A DNA stretch of 64,000 nucleotides from Desulfatirhabdium butyrativorans DSM 18734 (GCF_000429925.1 NZ_KE386988.1:13783-77782); one strand, 5' to 3'; positions 8,083-17,286 are shown, counted from the first letter of the stretch. Translations and numbers: made by a program. Notes: generated from the letters alone by a model not told the origin.

Positions 8083-9306
8083 ATGAAACACCGATGGTTA
8101 AGCGTTTTACTGATGCTGCTCGTCGTTTTTGCCATGGCAGGAGCAGGTTTTGCCGCGGAAAAACCGGTGAAAGTTGGATTCGTCTATATCATGTCCGGCC
8201 CTTTCGCCACCTACGGCCAGTTTGCCAAACAGGGAGCGGAGCTCGCCATCGATGAAATCAATGCGGCAGGCGGCATCAACGGTCGGAAGGTCGAAGCCCT
8301 GTTCGAGGACAGCACCGGCAAACCGGATGTCGGCATCCGGGCCATCCGCAAACTCGTTTACGAAAACGAAGTGGACGTCGTGATGGGGATCGATTCGAGT
8401 GGTGTGGCCTCTGCCGTAGCGCCCATCATGAACGAGCTCAAGACCCCGCTCATCATCACCCATGCCGCCACCCCCGATGTCACCGGCACCAACTGCAACC
8501 GGTACACCTTCCGCGTGTCGCTCAACATCAACCAGAACATCGCCATGGCATCCAAACTGGCCGCAAAGCTCAAGGCCAAAACCTGGACGACCGTCGGCCC
8601 CGATTATTCCTTCGGGCATCAGTCCTGGGAATATTTCCAGAAATACCTGCAACCGCTCAAACAGGATGCCGTTTTCCTGCCAAAGGATCAGGTCGCCTTC
8701 TCGCCGATGTCAACCACCGATTTTTCGCCCTACATCACCAAAATTCTCAATTCCAAGGCCGACGGGGTGCTCATCTCGCTCTGGGGCGGCAACCTGATCG
8801 ATTTCATCCGTCAGGCATCGGATATGGGTTTTTTTGACGGAAAGCGGGAAGTGCTCATGACGCTCGGCGCTGCCACCGAAGTCCTGTATTCCCTGAAAGA
8901 CAAGATGCCCGAAAATATCTGGGTGGGCACCCGCTACTGGTTTGCAGCGAACGATTCGCCCGTGAACAAGGCCTTCGTGGATGCCTACATGAAGCGCTAC
9001 AACGTCTATCCGTCCTACAACGCCCACGGTGCCTATGCGGCGCTGAAGGCCTATGCCGCCGCAGCCAAGAAAGCCAATTCGGTCGACAAGGAAAAAATCG
9101 TCACCGCCCTCGAAGGACTGTCCATCGAAGTGCCCGTCGGCAAGATCACCATTCGGCCGGAAGACCACCAGGCCGTTACCGACGGTGTGTGGGGACAGAC
9201 CACAGCCGATCCCAAGATGCCGATCCGTACACTGAAAAACATCTTCCAGCTCCCCGGGGATGCCATCACGCCGCCGGTGTCTGAAACCGGGTGCAAGATG
9301 AAATAG
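8083..9306 (+). CDS. livK: Branched-chain amino acid-type ABC transporter, substrate-binding protein
   Basis: A 407-residue periplasmic binding protein. A signal peptide (MKHRWLSVLLMLLVVFAMAGAGFAA) is followed by the type-I binding fold starting VKVGFVYIMSGPFATYGQ, with the GAELAIDEINAAGGINGRKVE block typical of LivK/Peripla_BP_6 proteins. It heads a five-gene liv cluster (binding protein, two permeases, two ATPases). The substrate may be a branched-chain amino acid, another amide or a carboxylate, because this family is broad in Desulfobacterota. A perfect-consensus -35 lies upstream and a GGGCGCATC palindrome (9316-9335) just after the stop. Confidence 0.92.
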   Translation: MKHRWLSVLLMLLVVFAMAGAGFAAEKPVKVGFVYIMSGPFATYGQFAKQGAELAIDEINAAGGINGRKVEALFEDSTGKPDVGIRAIRKLVYENEVDVVMGIDSSGVASAVAPIMNELKTPLIITHAATPDVTGTNCNRYTFRVSLNINQNIAMASKLAAKLKAKTWTTVGPDYSFGHQSWEYFQKYLQPLKQDAVFLPKDQVAFSPMSTTDFSPYITKILNSKADGVLISLWGGNLIDFIRQASDMGFFDGKREVLMTLGAATEVLYSLKDKMPENIWVGTRYWFAANDSPVNKAFVDAYMKRYNVYPSYNAHGAYAALKAYAAAAKKANSVDKEKIVTALEGLSIEVPVGKITIRPEDHQAVTDGVWGQTTADPKMPIRTLKNIFQLPGDAITPPVSETGCKMK

Positions 9307-9315
9307 GGCGTGCAG

Positions 9316-9335
9316 GGGCGCATCGTGATGCGCCC
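9316..9335. repeat. GC palindrome after livK
   Basis: GGGGCGCATC-GT-GATGCGCC hairpin ten bases after the livK stop. It belongs with similar GC palindromes at 16846, 30484 and 50543. It could modulate expression between livK and livH or protect the livK mRNA end. Confidence 0.6.
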
Positions 9336-9465
9336 GTTATGCGTGCGCCCGTCATAGACGAAAAACCGATCCGCATACCATTCCCTTCGCGTCCTTCGCG
9401 TCTTTGCGGTTCATTTTTCTTTTCTGCGATGTCATCAACCCTGAACGGTTGCAACTGGAGCAACG

Positions 9466-10326
9466 GTGGAAGGATTTCTGGCGAACATTCTGAACGGCCT
9501 CTCGTGGGGAATGCTGCTCTTTCTCATTTCGATGGGCCTCACGACGGTCTTCGGGGTCATGGGCGTATTGAATTTCGCCCATGGCTCCCTGTTCATGCTG
9601 GGTTCGTATCTGTGCATGCAGTTCGTACGATGGTCCGGATCCTTCTGGATGGGGCTCATCTTCGGCCCGCCCATCGTTGCCGCGCTTTCGATCCTGATCG
9701 AACGGTTCCTGTTGAGACCGTTGTATGGAAGGGATGTAAGCTTTCAGTTGCTGCTCACTTTCGGCCTGATGCTGTTTCTGGATGACGGGGTTCGCCTGAT
9801 CTGGGGCCCCGCCTACCATGTCGTAGCACCCCCCGCCATTCTGGCCGGTGTCATCCCCTTCTTCTCCCAGAGCTATCCCGTCTATCGCATCTTTCTCGTC
9901 ATCCTGGGGCCCCTGGTCGGTCTCGGCCTCTGGATGTTCTTCACCTTCACCCGGTGGGGAAAAATTCTGCGCGCCTCGGCCATGGACCGTCAGATGGCGG
10001 AAATCATCGGGGTGCGTGTGCCCATCCTGTTCACCGGTGTGTTCGCCTTCGGCGCCTGGCTTGCCGCATTGGGCGGGGCGCTTGCCGCGCCGCACCAGAG
10101 CGTCGGACCGGCCATGGGCGAGCGGATCATCATCGAAAGCTTCATCGTCGTCGTCATCGGCGGAATGGGAAGCTTTCCGGGGGCTTTCGTGGGCGCGCTG
10201 ATCCTGGGGCTTCTCAATTCCTTCGGCACCACCTGGATCCCGGATCTGCAGATGGCGCTTCCGTACCTTTTCCTCGCCGTGATCCTGCTCACCCGTCCCC
10301 GGGGCCTTTTCGGCGGAGAAGCCTGA
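9466..10326 (+). CDS. livH: Branched-chain amino acid-type ABC transporter permease LivH
   Basis: A 286-residue inner-membrane permease with about eight hydrophobic helices. It carries the LivH hallmark GVMGVLNFAHGSLFMLG near residues 25-40 and the cytoplasmic EAA-like loop (AMDRQMAEIIGVRV). It pairs with LivM to form the channel. The start is a GTG at 9466, followed by a typical EGFLANILNGLSWGM N-terminus. It is separated from livK by 159 bp, which include a palindrome, and runs directly into livM with a one-base gap. Confidence 0.92.
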   Translation: MEGFLANILNGLSWGMLLFLISMGLTTVFGVMGVLNFAHGSLFMLGSYLCMQFVRWSGSFWMGLIFGPPIVAALSILIERFLLRPLYGRDVSFQLLLTFGLMLFLDDGVRLIWGPAYHVVAPPAILAGVIPFFSQSYPVYRIFLVILGPLVGLGLWMFFTFTRWGKILRASAMDRQMAEIIGVRVPILFTGVFAFGAWLAALGGALAAPHQSVGPAMGERIIIESFIVVVIGGMGSFPGAFVGALILGLLNSFGTTWIPDLQMALPYLFLAVILLTRPRGLFGGEA

Positions 10327-10327
10327 C

Positions 10328-11296
10328 ATGAGCCGCAGATTCCTCGGTTATCCGCTCCTTTTCGGACTGCTCCTTGCCGGGCTCCTCAGCCTTCCGCTCT
10401 TCCTGTCCACCTACTGGGTGCTCATCGTCACCGAAATCCTCACGATGGGCCTGTTCGCCATGAGCTTCAACCTGCTCTTCGGAAACACAGGGCTGCTGTC
10501 CTTCGGACAGGCCGGATTTTTCGGGGCAGGAGCCTATTTCGCCGTGTTCTGCATTCTGCATCTCAGTCCGTCCCTTTGGCTGGCGCTGATCTGCGCCTGT
10601 CTGGGGGCGGCCGTGCTGGCACTCATCATCGGATGGCTGAGTGTTCGGCTCGATGAAATCTATTTCGCCATTCTCACCCTCGGCTTCGGCATGATGCTCT
10701 TTACGGTCGCCCACAACTGGCGATCGGTCACCGGCGGAAGCGACGGGCTGGGCAATTTCGCGCTGCCCGCCCTGAACCTCATTTTCTGGAAGGTATCCAT
10801 CGGCCATCCCCGCCATTTCTACTACCTCGTTCTCGTCGTTGTCATTGCGGGCGTCCTGTTTCTCAACCGCATCACCCGCTCTCCCTTCGGATTGATGCTG
10901 CGTGCCACCCGGGAAAACAGCAACCGGGTATCCTTTGTCGGCGCCGACCTCCGGATGATCCGTCTTCAGGCCTTCGTTCTGGCCGGAGCCCTGGCCGGTC
11001 TTGCAGGCGCGCTGTTCGCCCTGTTCAACCGGATCGCATCCCCGGAAATGCTCCACTGGTCCTTCTCCGGAAAAGCCGTTCTCATGACGATTCTGGGCGG
11101 ATCGGGAGTTCTGCTGGGCCCGGTGGCGGGTGCGGCGATCTTTTTCGTTCTCGAACACTGGATCACCTCGTTCACGAACAGTTGGATGATCTTCCTGGGG
11201 GCCATCCTGGTGTTTCTGGTGCTCATCTTTCCGAAAGGTGTGCTGGGAACCCTGATGGCCTGGGTGGACAAACAGGGAAAGGGCAAAGACTCATGA
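10328..11296 (+). CDS. livM: Branched-chain amino acid-type ABC transporter permease LivM
   Basis: The second permease of the transporter, 322 residues, strongly hydrophobic throughout. It has LivM signatures such as MSFNLLFGNTGLLSFGQAGFFG, GWLSVRLDEIYFAILTLGFGMM, and the RATRENSNRVSFVGADLR coupling loop. Its stop overlaps the livG start (ATGA), indicating translational coupling. Confidence 0.93.
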   Translation: MSRRFLGYPLLFGLLLAGLLSLPLFLSTYWVLIVTEILTMGLFAMSFNLLFGNTGLLSFGQAGFFGAGAYFAVFCILHLSPSLWLALICACLGAAVLALIIGWLSVRLDEIYFAILTLGFGMMLFTVAHNWRSVTGGSDGLGNFALPALNLIFWKVSIGHPRHFYYLVLVVVIAGVLFLNRITRSPFGLMLRATRENSNRVSFVGADLRMIRLQAFVLAGALAGLAGALFALFNRIASPEMLHWSFSGKAVLMTILGGSGVLLGPVAGAAIFFVLEHWITSFTNSWMIFLGAILVFLVLIFPKGVLGTLMAWVDKQGKGKDS

Positions 11297-12063
11297 GCGA
11301 GGCGCCCATTCTCGAGGTCCGCAACATTACCCGGAATTTCGGGAAATTTCAGGCCATCGGAGGCGTCTCCCTCCGGGTGCCCCAGGGAAGGCTCAGCGCA
11401 CTGATCGGCCCGAACGGGGCGGGGAAAACCACCTTCTACAATGTCATCAGCGGCAAGTACCGGCCGACGACGGGAACGGTCCATTTCGACGGCCGGGATG
11501 TCACCGGCCTTGCCCCTCACCGGCTGGTGGCCCGCGGGATGCTTCGCTCCTTCCAGATCACCAACGTGTTTCCGGAGCTGACCGTTCTCGAAAACGTCCT
11601 TGTTCCGCTCGTGGTGCATCACAGAGCCAGTTTCGCTTTTCTCAAATCGCTTGCCCGGCGAAGCGACTGGGTGGAGGAGGCGGAGTCCATTCTGGATCGG
11701 GTGGGGCTTCGGGAAATGCGGCACCGGGTGGTCTCGACCCTGGCCTACGGGGACAAGCGGCTCATCGAAATCGCCCTCGTCCTGGCCCGAAAGCCAAAGC
11801 TCGTGCTGCTCGATGAACCGACGGCAGGAATGAATCCGGAGGAAACCGACCGCATGATCCATCTCATCCGGGAGCTTGCCGATCAGTCCGGCACGACGTT
11901 CTTCATCACCGAGCACGACATGAAGGTGGTCTTCTCCGTTGCGCAGCAGATTTATGTGCTGCATCAGGGAACGCTGCTTGCCGAAGGAGCTCCCGACGAA
12001 ATCCGGTCAAACGATCAGGTCAAACAAGCCTATCTGGGAGGCAGTCTGTATGCTCCACCTTGA
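11293..12063 (+). CDS. livG: Branched-chain amino acid-type ABC transporter ATPase LivG
   Basis: A 256-residue ATP-binding subunit. Walker A is GPNGAGKTT (residues 39-47); the signature region reads LAYGDKRLIEIA, the LivG variant of LSGGQ, followed by Walker B VLLDEPTAGMNP and a switch His in ITEHDM. The ATG at 11293 overlaps the livM stop. The 3' end overlaps livF by 14 bases. LivG and LivF normally form the ATPase heterodimer. Confidence 0.94.
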   Translation: MSEAPILEVRNITRNFGKFQAIGGVSLRVPQGRLSALIGPNGAGKTTFYNVISGKYRPTTGTVHFDGRDVTGLAPHRLVARGMLRSFQITNVFPELTVLENVLVPLVVHHRASFAFLKSLARRSDWVEEAESILDRVGLREMRHRVVSTLAYGDKRLIEIALVLARKPKLVLLDEPTAGMNPEETDRMIHLIRELADQSGTTFFITEHDMKVVFSVAQQIYVLHQGTLLAEGAPDEIRSNDQVKQAYLGGSLYAPP

Positions 12064-12748
12064 AGCGGTACACGCCTACTACGGAGACAGCCACGTGTTG
12101 CAGGGTGTGTCGCTTTCGGTGCGGCAGGGGGAAATCGTGTGCCTGCTGGGACGCAACGGGGCTGGAAAATCGACGACCATGAAGGCTGCTGTCGGGGTGG
12201 TGCCGCCTCGAAGCGGAAGCGTGCGGTTTCTCGGAGAGGAAATTGCCGGCAAACCCGTCTATACCATCGTCCGGAAAGGGCTGGCCTTCGTTCCGGAAGA
12301 CCGGCGCATCTTCGCCGGACTGACCGTGACCGAAAATCTGGAGGTTGCCCTGCTGCCGCCAAGGCCGGGGCTCGATCCCTGGACGATCGACCGGCTGTTT
12401 CAGGTGTTTCCGCTGCTGGATCGGCTGCGGGAGCGAAAAGGGGGCAATCTTTCGGGCGGGGAGCAGCAGATGCTCGCCATCGCCCGTGCGCTCGCCGGCA
12501 ATCCGGCCCTGCTGCTGCTCGACGAGCCTTGCGAAGGACTTGCACCCGTCATCGTTGAGGAGCTGGCCCGGGTCATCCTCGAAATCAAGAACACCATCCC
12601 CGTTCTTCTCGCCGAGCAGAACGCCCTCTTCGCCCTCTCCATCTCCGATCGGGGCTATGTCATCGACAAAGGCCTCATCCGCTACGAAGGCACCAGGCAC
12701 GAACTGCTGGCCAACACCGAGATTCAGTCGCGGTATCTTTCGGTATAG
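12050..12748 (+). CDS. livF: Branched-chain amino acid-type ABC transporter ATPase LivF
   Basis: A 232-residue ATP-binding subunit with Walker A GRNGAGKST (about residues 34-42), LSGGEQQ signature near residue 133 and Walker B LLLLDEPCEGL. The start at 12050 lies inside livG, 14 bases before its stop. The segment 12377-12699 is base-for-base identical to part of a truncated copy at 16472-16794, while the flanking livF-like sequence there is clearly diverged. That points to recent gene conversion or recombination. Confidence 0.94.
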   Translation: MLHLEAVHAYYGDSHVLQGVSLSVRQGEIVCLLGRNGAGKSTTMKAAVGVVPPRSGSVRFLGEEIAGKPVYTIVRKGLAFVPEDRRIFAGLTVTENLEVALLPPRPGLDPWTIDRLFQVFPLLDRLRERKGGNLSGGEQQMLAIARALAGNPALLLLDEPCEGLAPVIVEELARVILEIKNTIPVLLAEQNALFALSISDRGYVIDKGLIRYEGTRHELLANTEIQSRYLSV

Positions 12749-12975
12749 CAACGCCCAAACCTATCGCCCTTGCCATTGTCACACAGCCTTACGATGGATG
12801 TGATGTCACCATCCCCCCAACATTTTTCAGCATGGGTGATGGATGCCTTTTTCCTTGAACTTCCATCTATAGGATGTTATACGAAACCAGTCGGGGGCTG
12901 AAGCCGCCAAGCAAATACGTATAATTTTTCCGCTCATCCTCCCCTTGATATTTTCTTTCAGGGGGCCATCAAACG

Positions 12976-13029
12976 AAAAAAGGCCATGAAGGTCTTCCAA
13001 AACCGGAGGATTCTTCATGGCCTTTTTTT
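12976..13029. terminator. Bidirectional intrinsic terminator after livF
   Basis: AAAAAAGGCCATGAAG (12976-12991) pairs with CTTCATGGCCTTTTTT (13013-13028) around an internal loop, giving a long stem with A/T tails on both sides. It sits between livF and the TonB receptor gene and would end the liv transcript. The rest of the 12749-13270 gap holds MITE copy 3 and a possible TATAAT at about 12921-12926. Confidence 0.8.
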
Positions 13030-13091
13030 ATCCAAGTCCAACTTTCAGACGTCCTCGAAGCCCCGTCGCAGTTCTTCCGAGTTCCAAAATA

Positions 13092-13180
13092 GCGCCTGAA
13101 CGGAACACCCGTTTTGGGTACAAGCTGAGCCGGAGGGCAGGCGGCGCGCTGCTCCAAATAGGGGTTTTCCGTTCTGGCAC
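13092..13180. mobile_element. MITE-like element, family 1, copy 3 (internally deleted)
   Basis: An 89-bp copy with ends GCGCCTGAACGGAACACCC and GGTTTTCCGTTCTGGCAC. The left part (GTACAAGCTGAGCCGGAGGGC) joins directly to the right part (GGCGGCGCGCTGCTCC), so nearly the whole interior is deleted while both ends are retained. AATA occurs on both flanks. Confidence 0.72.
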
Positions 13181-13270
13181 ACAATAGCTGCCCTCCCCTG
13201 CCCCATACCATCCACATGAATTGAATCGGCCTCAAAGGCCATATTTTTCATATCATAAAGGAGGAACATC

Positions 13271-15343
13271 ATGATGTCGTGGAAAAAGAGATGGCAAGGA
13301 TATGCAATCGTTGTATTGCTTCTGGGTTTGGCGATGACGGTTTATGCCGATACCGGACCAGGCGCTACCTCGTATCAAATGGAAACCATGGTCATATCCA
13401 CCACGCGAACCGAAATTCCGGTCTTCGATGCAGTGCAAAACGTTACGGTGCTCACTTCGGAAGACATCGAGGCGTCTCCTTTCGATCGGGTAGAGGACAT
13501 CGTTCGCAGTGTTCCAGGCATGTACAATTTCAGACATTATGGGCTGCAAACCAACGGTATCGTCAGTCCTCTGGAAATGCGTGGTGTTGGAAACAACCGG
13601 GTATTGCTGCTTGTGGATGGAGTCCCACAAAATGACAATTTCAACAACTCCATTGCTTGGGTCGGATGGGGCCATATTCCCAAGGAATCCATCGAACGTA
13701 TCGAAATCGTTCGAGGCACGACTTCTGCGCTTTACGGTTCCGAAGGGCTTGGCGGCGTTGTTCACATCATCACCAAGAAACCCTCAACCATCAGAAAGAC
13801 ATCCATTCGAGCCGAAGCCGGGAGCGCACAAACCTATGCAGGGTATGGTTTTCACAATCAAAAAATCAACGATTGGGGAATACTGATCAATGGAGGCTAC
13901 GAAACCTCAAACGGTTTTTACATGGTTGAAAATCCGAAATCTTACGAAATCGAGCGCTATCGGAATATGGGAAAGGTATTCGGGAAAGTCGGCTACGATA
14001 TCGATCCTTCGAGCGATGTCGCCGTATCGGCGCTGTATTTCGATCAGGACGCCGGTCAGGGGAGGACGTATTTTCACAACGATCTTGAACTCGACCAATA
14101 TTGGACAACCTACCGGAAAAAATTCGATATGGTTTCCCTGAAAGCCCTGGCCTATCTCAACCGAGCCGACAAGACCGCCTACCAGGATAACGCTACCAAC
14201 AATTACACATCTCTCGATCATACCGAAAAGTTTCATGGCACCTATACATGGGGTGCGGACATACAGGGTACGCTGGCTGCTTCCAAATCGGCGCCATTCA
14301 CCATTGGTGCGGCATTCAAAGAAGCCAATCTGGACTATGACGAAGACTACGTGACCAGCAGTCGAGATGCCGGTGCAAAAGGCACCCAGCGTTTCATCTC
14401 CCCTTTCCTGAACCTGGATGTGCACCTGCTTGAAAAGCAACTGATCCTCAATGTCGGCGCTCGGTACGACTGGATCGAAACATCCGACGGGATGAACTGG
14501 GATACGGCTTCATCTGCCGGAAAGCCTCCCTATTCCAATCATTATGGTTCCAAAACGGACGAAAGCTTTTCTCCCAAGCTTGGACTGGCCTGGCATCCAG
14601 ACGGTCGGACAACACTCCGTGCATCCGGCGGTAAAGGCTTTCGCGCTCCCAGCCTGTTCGAATTATACAAGGTCCATGTCCGTGGAGGCGGCACCTATTA
14701 CCGGTATGCCAACCCGTATCTGTCCCCGGAAGAAATCTGGTCCTACGATATTGGCGGGGAAAGATTGTTGACGGATAAATTGTTGGGGAAACTGACATTC
14801 TACCAATCCTTTGCGAGTGATTATATTGGGGACAGGCTGGTGGGAACCAGCAAGATTTCCGGCGGGAAGACACGATACGAGTACAAGCTCGACAATATCA
14901 GCAAGGTACATATTCACGGAATCGAAGCAGAGTTTCAATATGAAATCCGAAACAATTTGAACGTGTTTGCAAACTATACCTACAATATCTCCAAAATTGA
15001 CGAAGACCTGAACAACAAAAACCTGGAAGGCAATTATCTGCCCAACGACCCCCGACATAAAGTTCACGGCGGATTCCGATATCAGAATCCGGATACGATC
15101 AACGCTTCGATCATTGGGAATTATTATAACAACATTTATTATGACAACGAGAACACGCTGAACACCGGAGACTACTGGACTGTCGATCTGGCATTATCCA
15201 GAATGTTTCTGAAGCATTACACCGTTTATATCAATATCGAAAATCTCTTTGATAAAGAATATCCGATCTTTCTCTCCTCATCCTCGGGAGACACCATTGC
15301 CCCAGGCATCATTGTCACAGCCGGTCTGAAATTCGAGTTTTAG
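13271..15343 (+). CDS. TonB-dependent outer-membrane receptor
   Basis: A 690-residue gated outer-membrane transporter. It has a signal peptide (about residues 1-26), a TonB-box/plug domain (VISTTRTEIPV, EDIVRSVPGM, RVLLLVDGVPQNDN, IERIEIVRGTTSALYGSEGLGGVVHIITK) and a long beta-barrel ending in Phe (TAGLKFEF), the usual outer-membrane insertion signal. An AAAGGAGG site precedes the start. The immediate downstream DUF4198 protein suggests uptake of a metal ion or metal chelate. No B12 riboswitch is apparent upstream, so I do not call it BtuB. GC content looks lower than the liv genes beside it, and the module is flanked by livF and a partial livF copy, consistent with acquisition. Confidence 0.9.
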   Translation: MMSWKKRWQGYAIVVLLLGLAMTVYADTGPGATSYQMETMVISTTRTEIPVFDAVQNVTVLTSEDIEASPFDRVEDIVRSVPGMYNFRHYGLQTNGIVSPLEMRGVGNNRVLLLVDGVPQNDNFNNSIAWVGWGHIPKESIERIEIVRGTTSALYGSEGLGGVVHIITKKPSTIRKTSIRAEAGSAQTYAGYGFHNQKINDWGILINGGYETSNGFYMVENPKSYEIERYRNMGKVFGKVGYDIDPSSDVAVSALYFDQDAGQGRTYFHNDLELDQYWTTYRKKFDMVSLKALAYLNRADKTAYQDNATNNYTSLDHTEKFHGTYTWGADIQGTLAASKSAPFTIGAAFKEANLDYDEDYVTSSRDAGAKGTQRFISPFLNLDVHLLEKQLILNVGARYDWIETSDGMNWDTASSAGKPPYSNHYGSKTDESFSPKLGLAWHPDGRTTLRASGGKGFRAPSLFELYKVHVRGGGTYYRYANPYLSPEEIWSYDIGGERLLTDKLLGKLTFYQSFASDYIGDRLVGTSKISGGKTRYEYKLDNISKVHIHGIEAEFQYEIRNNLNVFANYTYNISKIDEDLNNKNLEGNYLPNDPRHKVHGGFRYQNPDTINASIIGNYYNNIYYDNENTLNTGDYWTVDLALSRMFLKHYTVYINIENLFDKEYPIFLSSSSGDTIAPGIIVTAGLKFEF

Positions 15344-15495
15344 CATGAGTAGATTGTAAAACTTTTTCTGCATCCTCCTATGGAGACAACAGGATAACGT
15401 TTTATCAACCGGGGCGCATCGGGGGCCGCATGGGCGATTCCGACTTCAGCCGGAATCCGGTATTTTTCGTACATGATCAAGTTAACAGGCCAAAA

Positions 15496-16251
15496 ATGAA
15501 CAGGACAATTCTTTTTTTTGGAATAACCATCGGTTATTTATGCTTCAGCATTCAAGCAGCAGCGCATTTTCTTTGGGTTTATCCGGAGGATACCCGCTGG
15601 GTAATTGCAAGAGGCATTTCGCCAACAAATCTCCTGCCATACAATCCGGAAAACATCGTTGATATTCGTGCGTTGGACCAGCAGTGGAACAATATACCCA
15701 TTCACCGTACGGATGAAAACCAACGGTGCGTTTTTCAGGCGGATCAAGCGCCAACAGTTGTAGTTGTCACATCTGAATGGGGAATGCGGGTGAATACCCC
15801 AGATGGCAAGAAATTGATGACCAGACAACAGGCCCTCGAACGTGGCCTGCAGGTGCAATCGGCGTTTTTATCGACCCAATACTCCAAGAACTTTTTCGGA
15901 CCTGTCTCCGATTGGTCAAAACCTGCCGGTCTTCGATTCGAAATTGTCCCACTGACTTCATTGGATCAAGCAAGGTCAGACCATACCCTGCCTATCCGCA
16001 TGCTCTTCGATGGAAAACCGCTTTCCGGATGTCAGGTTTTTTCGACGGAGGATCGAAAAGGTGTTACAACCGATCCGGAAGGAAAAGTTGTCATCCCCAT
16101 TCGATCCGGGAGTATGCCACTCATTTGGGGGCATCTCGACGTTCCGGTATCGAACGATCCACAGATCGATTATCATCAGTTTATGACCTTCCTGCAGGTC
16201 CATACCCCTGAATGGCAACCGAATGCGGCCCGCCAGGGAACCGATAAATAA
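15496..16251 (+). CDS. DUF4198 periplasmic protein
   Basis: A 251-residue exported protein. A signal peptide (MNRTILFFGITIGYLCFSIQ...AA) precedes AHFLWVYPED, the start typical of DUF4198/NikM-like proteins, and a C-terminal Ig-like part includes the PIRMLFDGKPLSGCQVFST and TDPEGKVVIPI motifs. Such proteins accompany nickel/cobalt or other metal transport systems. It follows the TonB receptor by about 150 bp on the same strand. I chose the ATG at 15496 over an earlier in-frame start at 15430 because the signal peptide begins there. Confidence 0.7.
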   Translation: MNRTILFFGITIGYLCFSIQAAAHFLWVYPEDTRWVIARGISPTNLLPYNPENIVDIRALDQQWNNIPIHRTDENQRCVFQADQAPTVVVVTSEWGMRVNTPDGKKLMTRQQALERGLQVQSAFLSTQYSKNFFGPVSDWSKPAGLRFEIVPLTSLDQARSDHTLPIRMLFDGKPLSGCQVFSTEDRKGVTTDPEGKVVIPIRSGSMPLIWGHLDVPVSNDPQIDYHQFMTFLQVHTPEWQPNAARQGTDK

Positions 16252-16312
16252 GGTGGGCCGGACCATCGGATTTTCCAAATAGGTGGATCGCCTCCTTTAC
16301 TCTGGGGCGGGT

Positions 16313-16843
16313 TTCCTGCGGTTTCTCGGAGAGGAAATTGGCGGCAAACCCGTCTATACCATCGTTCGCAAAGGGTTTCCCTTCGTTCCTGAAGACCGGC
16401 GCATCTTCGCCGGGCTGACCGTAACCGAAAACCTGGAAGTGGCGCTGCTGCCGCCGAGACCGGGTCTCGAACCCTGGACGATCGACCGGCTGTTTCAGGT
16501 GTTTCCGCTGCTGGATCGGCTGCGGGAGCGAAAAGGGGGCAATCTTTCGGGCGGGGAGCAGCAGATGCTCGCCATCGCCCGTGCGCTCGCCGGCAATCCG
16601 GCCCTGCTGCTGCTCGACGAGCCTTGCGAAGGACTTGCACCCGTCATCGTTGAGGAGCTGGCCCGGGTCATCCTCGAAATCAAGAACACCATCCCCGTTC
16701 TTCTCGCCGAGCAGAACGCCCTCTTCGCCCTCTCCATCTCCGATCGGGGCTATGTCATCGACAAAGGCCTCATCCGCTACGAAGGCACCAGGCAGGAGCT
16801 TCTGGCCAACACCGAGATTCAGTCGCGGTATCTTTCGGTGTAG
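16313..16843 (+). pseudogene. Truncated livF copy (lacks Walker A)
   Basis: This open frame matches the C-terminal three quarters of LivF from RFLGEEI onward, including LSGGEQQ and LLLLDEPCEGL, but has no N-terminal region and no Walker A motif, so it cannot be a working ATPase. Its 16472-16794 portion is identical over 323 bp to livF 12377-12699. The 5' part carries many mostly silent differences. It lies in the same orientation as livF about 4.1 kb away, so the two copies are direct repeats flanking the TonB/DUF4198 genes. It abuts the CRISPR locus. Confidence 0.9.
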
Positions 16844-16845
16844 TT

Positions 16846-16873
16846 GTAGGGGCGGTTCGCGAACCGCCCCTAC
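16846..16873. repeat. GTAGGGGCGG palindrome
   Basis: A perfect 28-bp inverted repeat (GTAGGGGCGGTTCG / CGAACCGCCCCTAC) three bases after the livF-remnant stop. The same kind of palindrome with a different centre occurs at 30485-30513. Confidence 0.8.
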
Positions 16874-16889
16874 GCATGCCCATCCATTT

Positions 16890-17072
16890 GTCCGTCGATC
16901 AAGCTGCTTTCACCATCGGAACCCCGGCCACCGAGGCAGCCAACACCACCCAGGCCGAGCTGTGTCAGTCGATCAAGCTGTTTTCACCATCGGAACCCCT
17001 TGAATTGAGACGGTTCCGGAGCGCAATATGGTGAGTGTCAGTCGATCAAGCTGTTTTCACCATCGGAACCCC
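16890..17072 (-). CRISPR. Three-repeat CRISPR array (type V-B)
   Basis: Three 36-bp direct repeats lie at 16890-16925, 16964-16999 and 17037-17072 (spacing 74 and 73). The plus-strand repeat contains GTCAGTCGATCAAGCTG followed by TTTTCACCATCGGAACCCC. Repeats 2 and 3 are identical; repeat 1 has two changes. The two spacers are 38 bp (16926-16963) and 37 bp (17000-17036) and unrelated to each other. I assign minus-strand transcription because the degenerate repeat, usually leader-distal, is at the low-coordinate end, and because cas12b and the tracrRNA candidate lie upstream on that strand. The leader would be 17073-17286; it has a TTGACA (17133-17128) but no convincing -10. Confidence 0.88.
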
Positions 17073-17286
17073 CCCCGGCCATCCAAGCCTTTGATGACAC
17101 TTCGCTTTTTTGCCACTTTGCGAGCAGTGTCAAAAATTGGGGAAAAAGCATCTTTCGACGGGCACTTCCAAGAGGCTTGGATCCCTCATTTTTTGAGTAA
17201 TTTGAATGGGTTCGAGCGCCTCCCATATCTCTCAACACCACATCGCCGCTCGCTGGGACCATTGCGGGTTCCGTTCATTCATCGGC

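Noticed and set aside
13271-15343. Calling the TonB receptor BtuB
   Set aside because: No cobalamin riboswitch upstream, and the DUF4198 neighbour points to metals in general; substrate left open.
16890-17072. CRISPR array transcribed on the plus strand, away from cas12b
   Set aside because: A plus-strand tracrRNA with TTGATCGACT would also pair with the repeat, but that strand has no promoter, closing stem plus anti-repeat order, or T-run; the degenerate repeat also argues for the minus strand.
17128-17133. CRISPR leader promoter from the minus-strand TTGACA
   Set aside because: No acceptable -10 at 16-18 bases; the -35 match alone is insufficient.
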